Below, piece by piece: positions 51,161-53,141 of a stretch of DNA of 53,141 nucleotides (its first letter is position 1; each line of letters begins with the position of its first letter). The position numbers were made by a program, and so were the translations under genes. The DNA lies in the IMG/VR virus record IMGVR_UViG_3300047564_007050, positions 1 to 53,141 of that record. One strand, written 5' to 3'. Under the pieces are notes generated by a model. That model did not search any database. It saw only the letters and a list, made by a program, of their open reading frames with translations, and was not told where the DNA came from. The DNA is from a virus.

Positions 51161-51358
51161 TCAACTCTCAGACGTTTCTTCTTCATAAACCAAACTCAAT
51201 TCTTCATATGAACCAAGTTCGCCTTCTCGTCTTAGATAGTCTTTGCCGCCGTCTACAAAAACCGACTCGCATGAGCAATATTTAAAATCATGTCTATCAA
51301 CACTCTCTATAATATCTTTACAATATAGACATTTAATTTTATTAGATATAATCTTCAT
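51161..51358 (-). CDS. Small zinc-ribbon protein, DUF7695-like
   Basis: 65 residues: MKIISNKIKCLYCKDIIESV, then KYCSCESVFVDGGKDYLRRE. Four cysteines in two pairs (CLYC, CSC) suggest a zinc ribbon of the DUF7695 kind, with the VDGG and LRR-x-G signature. A paralog with the same pattern is encoded at the window end (52926-53141). Function unknown; such ribbons are often host-interacting or regulatory. Its ATG overlaps the stop of the upstream gene. Confidence 0.78.
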   Translation of the reverse strand: MKIISNKIKCLYCKDIIESVDRHDFKYCSCESVFVDGGKDYLRREGELGSYEELSLVYEEETSES

Positions 51359-51537
51359 AGGCCCAAGTGAAGTTTTAAAAGTTTTGCAAAATCTTTAGGA
51401 TCTCGAACTTTAACAAATATCAACAATATGAATAGACATAAAACAAAATTATGTATACTTATATCATTTGGTATTTTTACATCTAAGCCGGTATCAGATT
51501 TTTGCAGATTTAAAATAACATCTTTACGAGTAATCAT
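51355..51537 (-). CDS. Small membrane-associated protein
   Basis: 60 residues. A polar start (MITRKDVILNLQKSDTGLDV) is followed by one hydrophobic stretch (FVLCLFILLIFVKV) and a basic end (DPKDFAKLLKLHLGL). Its stop overlaps the start of the zinc-ribbon gene (ATGA). Probably a membrane peptide; no family recognised. Confidence 0.58.
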   Translation of the reverse strand: MITRKDVILNLQKSDTGLDVKIPNDISIHNFVLCLFILLIFVKVRDPKDFAKLLKLHLGL

Positions 51538-51621
51538 TAACTAAACATACTATAAAAGATGAAGCATGTCAATTAATTTTTTGAGACGTGGTGAAATAAA
51601 TATCCGGGCAAAAGAAATCGG

Positions 51622-52212
51622 TTAGTTATTTTCTGCTCCACAAACTTTCCAGAGGTATTCTTTCTTGTCTGCAATTATTATGAAGTATCTACTTAGAGCA
51701 AACAATAGATCACTAAGTCTGTTCACGTAGATTAGAGTGTTGCTTGACAAATCTGTTTCAACAGATTTTAGAGCCCATAGGTTACGCTCAACTCTTCTAC
51801 ATACGGCTCTTGCAATATGTAGAAATGCGTTTAGCTCGCTGCCGCCAGGCAATACAAATGATTTTAATTCTGGCACGACATCGACCATCTCATCAATTGC
51901 ATTCTCTAAAAAGCTGATGTGGGTCTCATTTATAAAGTCAAGTTTGGTTCTATACTCGTCACCACTTTCAGTTGCAATATATGCGCCAATATCAAACAAG
52001 TCATTTTGAATTTTAGCCATTATAGAAACAATGTTGGGTCGATATTCACTAAGCTCAATTTTAGTTCTAACTAGACCAAGATGAGCATTAAGTTCATCAA
52101 GTTCACCAACGCAACACATCTTCAATGATTGCTTTTCAATCATTGAGCCGCCGACCATATGTGTTTTTCCGGCATCGCCATTCTTAGTATAAATTTTATT
52201 GATTTTTACCAT
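51622..52212 (-). CDS. pduO: PduO-type ATP:cob(I)alamin adenosyltransferase
   Basis: 196 residues from ATG 52212 (the frame opens at TTG 52221). It carries the full PduO/MMAB signature: YTKNGDAGKTHMVGG (ATP-binding N-terminal loop, Thr9-Thr17), VGELDELNAHLGL, IQNDLFDIGA, FVLPGGS (residues 119-125), ARAVCRRVERN (Arg135, Arg139, Arg140, Glu142, Arg143) and NRLSDLLFALSRY. The enzyme transfers adenosyl from ATP to cob(I)alamin to make coenzyme B12. Length and motifs match cellular enzymes, so it looks active. It is not a virion gene: it sits among tRNAs and small genes and has TATAAATA 29 bases upstream. It could feed a B12-dependent ribonucleotide reductase or host B12 enzymes; that is inference. 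Confidence 0.93.
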   Translation of the reverse strand: MVKINKIYTKNGDAGKTHMVGGSMIEKQSLKMCCVGELDELNAHLGLVRTKIELSEYRPNIVSIMAKIQNDLFDIGAYIATESGDEYRTKLDFINETHISFLENAIDEMVDVVPELKSFVLPGGSELNAFLHIARAVCRRVERNLWALKSVETDLSSNTLIYVNRLSDLLFALSRYFIIIADKKEYLWKVCGAENN

Positions 52213-52240
52213 AACAAACAATTATAAACTATTATAGCGA

Positions 52241-52248
52241 TATTTATA
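52241..52248 (-). promoter_or_regulatory. Late-type promoter before cobalamin adenosyltransferase
   Basis: Exact TATAAATA on the minus strand, 29 bases upstream of ATG 52212, just after the tRNA-Arg. A nearby TATAAT (GCTATAATAG) could serve as a normal -10 instead, so the class of promoter is uncertain. Confidence 0.5.
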
Positions 52249-52255
52249 CAGATAA

Positions 52256-52333
52256 TGGCGCACCTAGCAAGACTCGAACTTGCGACTTCTTCCTTAGAAG
52301 GGAAGTGCTCTAATCCAACTGAGCTATAGGTGC
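52256..52333 (-). tRNA. tRNA-Arg (anticodon TCT)
   Basis: Acceptor arms GCACCTA / TAGGTGC pair fully; anticodon stem CTTCC/GGAAG holds loop CTTCTAA with anticodon TCT; T arm GCAAGTTCGAGTCTTGC. The 3 prime CCA is encoded. It reads AGA/AGG, codons favoured in AT-rich phages and often rare in hosts. Confidence 0.95.
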
Positions 52334-52341
52334 GTGTGTAT

Positions 52342-52414
52342 TGGGTCCAGTGAGACTTGAACTCACAACCTGCGCCTTAAAAGGGCGTTATTCTACCAGT
52401 TGAATTATGAACCC
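52342..52414 (-). tRNA. tRNA-Lys (anticodon TTT)
   Basis: 73 bases. Acceptor GGGTTCA pairs with TGGACCC (one G-T pair); anticodon loop CTTTTAA gives TTT; T arm GTGAGTTCAAGTCTCAC. CCA is not encoded. It lies 8 bases after the tRNA-Tyr side and 8 before tRNA-Arg, in one cluster. Confidence 0.93.
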
Positions 52415-52423
52415 ACAGATTAA

Positions 52424-52510
52424 TGGTGGGGAATGAGGGAATCGAACCCCCTTGCGCAAAAGCGCATCAGGTTTACAGCCTGACGTCAATTCCAGTATGA
52501 CCTATTCCCC
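52424..52510 (-). tRNA. tRNA-Tyr (anticodon GTA)
   Basis: 87 bases with the long variable arm (TGCGCTTTTGCGCA) of bacterial class II tRNA-Tyr. Acceptor GGGGAAT/ATTCCCC, anticodon stem TCAGG/CCTGA with loop CTGTAAA, anticodon GTA. The 3 prime CCA is encoded. Confidence 0.94.
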
Positions 52511-52516
52511 ATAAAT

Positions 52517-52539
52517 TGAGATGTCAACTTGACACCTCA
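52517..52539 (-). terminator. Hairpin between the membrane protein gene and the tRNAs
   Basis: Near-perfect inverted repeat, on the minus strand TGAGGTGTCAA-G-TTGACATCTCA (one G-T pair). It follows the stop at 52548 by 8 bases and precedes tRNA-Tyr by 6. No T-run follows, so it may be an RNA processing or stability element instead of a terminator. Confidence 0.4.
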
Positions 52540-52547
52540 AACAAAAA

Positions 52548-52784
52548 TTACTTGGCACGAAGGCTTTTAAGGTAGTAAAACATGCATACTGCATCAACAA
52601 GAAGTCCGATTGAGTAGGCAAGAATAGTACCAAAAAATATATCGAGAGCAAAATACTGCCAACTAAACTCACCAGAGTAAGTAAGAAAGCTAGAACAATT
52701 GCCAAAAAACACAACTGCAATTAAAGATATGACAATACCCAAAGTATATCCGATCCAGCGATTCAAGAACAAAAATGTAGTCAT
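52548..52784 (-). CDS. Small two-helix membrane protein
   Basis: 78 residues from ATG 52784, chosen because AGG lies 5 bases upstream in AGGTGAGT; the GTG at 52790 is less likely. Two membrane helices are visible: IGYTLGIVISLIAVVFF and YFALDIFFGTILAYSIGLLV, with a short loop between and a basic end (YYLKSLRAK). It overlaps no tRNA and ends just before the tRNA cluster hairpin. It could be a small membrane protein acting on the host envelope, but there is no recognised motif. Confidence 0.7.
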   Translation of the reverse strand: MTTFLFLNRWIGYTLGIVISLIAVVFFGNCSSFLTYSGEFSWQYFALDIFFGTILAYSIGLLVDAVCMFYYLKSLRAK

Positions 52785-52786
52785 AC

Positions 52787-52933
52787 TCACCTATATAATT
52801 TAAATTTATTTCTCATTCGTTGCAATCTTCGTTTTCGTTTAGCACTCAACCTTCTATCAATACTTAGAAGTTTAAGCCCACACGCAACAGCAAAACCGCC
52901 CAACAATATATACAGTATATCAAAACTAATCAT
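52787..52933 (-). CDS. Very small membrane-anchored basic protein
   Basis: 48 residues: ISFDILYILLGGFAVACGLK is a short membrane helix, and the remaining 25 residues are strongly basic (DRRLSAKRKRRLQRMRNKFK). The ATG overlaps the end of the upstream gene, and the stop lies just beyond the start of the downstream membrane protein, in keeping with one translated string. A membrane-tethered nucleic-acid-binding tail is possible; the function is unknown. Confidence 0.6.
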   Translation of the reverse strand: MISFDILYILLGGFAVACGLKLLSIDRRLSAKRKRRLQRMRNKFKLYR

Positions 52934-53141
52934 TTGTCAACACTGAAATTGCAGGCAGCCGAGTTTCACTAAGTTCTTCAATATTATTCATATCACCATA
53001 CCTACGAAGTTCTTTAAGACCACCATCAACAGAAGTTTTACCGCAACCACAGATATTCAAATGAAAGTCGCTTTGACTTTCAATTATCCAGTTGCAGATG
53101 CGGCACTTAACTTTATTAGAAATGATATTTGAGGCTGGCAT
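52926..53141 (-). CDS. Small zinc-ribbon protein, DUF7695-like, second copy (possibly partial)
   Basis: 71 residues visible, beginning with an ATG codon that is exactly the last three bases of the window, so the true start could lie further upstream. The pattern ISNKVKCRICNWIIES, CGCGKTSVDGG, then LKELRRYGDMNNIEEL matches the protein at 51161-51358 (ISNKIKCLYCKDIIES, VFVDGG, YLRREG), including two cysteine pairs. These are paralogs separated by about 1.6 kb that includes the tRNAs and the adenosyltransferase. Role unknown. Confidence 0.75.
   Translation of the reverse strand: MPASNIISNKVKCRICNWIIESQSDFHLNICGCGKTSVDGGLKELRRYGDMNNIEELSETRLPAISVLTND

Noticed and set aside
52502-52720. An overlapping minus-strand frame beginning MQLCFLAIVLAFLL.
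   Set aside because: It is in another frame of the better supported membrane protein gene 52548-52784, which has a good ribosome site; this one also runs into tRNA-Tyr.

Overview
This window looks like about 53 kb of an AT-rich, T4-like contractile-tailed phage (myovirus). Almost every gene lies on the minus strand, and the order matches the T4 late (virion) cluster when read from high to low coordinates: gp5 hub, gp25, gp6, a gp7-position protein, gp8, a giant DUF4815 protein, a block of tail fibres and spikes, gp13, gp14, gp15, gp16, gp17 (terminase), gp18 sheath, two gp19 tail tubes, gp20 portal, a gp67-like peptide, gp21 protease, gp22 scaffold and gp23 major capsid. The host cannot be named from the sequence. 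The gene content resembles environmental (aquatic) T4-like phages more than coliphage T4.

Layout. 1-189: start of a helix-turn-helix gene, possibly a homing endonuclease, beyond a perfect palindromic terminator. 289-9590: head, portal, tube and sheath. 9705-14485: terminase. 14501-17497: neck. 17539-29959: fibres, spike, a holin and the only plus-strand gene. 29952-45564: baseplate and baseplate-attached giant protein. 45616-51537: a nucleotidyltransferase-like protein and many small phage proteins of mostly unknown function, with one tRNA-Glu. 51622-53141: a PduO-type cobalamin adenosyltransferase, tRNAs for Arg, Lys and Tyr, and small membrane or zinc-ribbon proteins. T4-type late promoter motifs (TATAAATA) lie 16-60 bases upstream of many virion transcription units, so the cluster is probably read by a gp55-type late sigma system.

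The most unusual region is the large terminase. It carries two inteins at its two ATP-site motifs. Intein 1, at the Walker A lysine, is naturally split: terminase-N plus IntN and IntC plus terminase-C are separate open frames, and a Vsr-like endonuclease gene lies between them. Intein 2, just before Walker B, is not split, but an HNH/NUMOD3 endonuclease of about 241 codons with its own Shine-Dalgarno is nested inside it in the +1 frame. The intein frame stays open through the whole overlap. Both inteins are interrupted at the same unusual place, after only about 30 residues of the N-terminal core. In both, the endonuclease is in +1 relative to the host frame, and the two halves of split intein 1 are still in the same frame as each other. 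I read intein 2 as a living pre-fracture stage of the arrangement seen in intein 1. A functional terminase of about 561 residues would need one trans-splice and one cis-splice.
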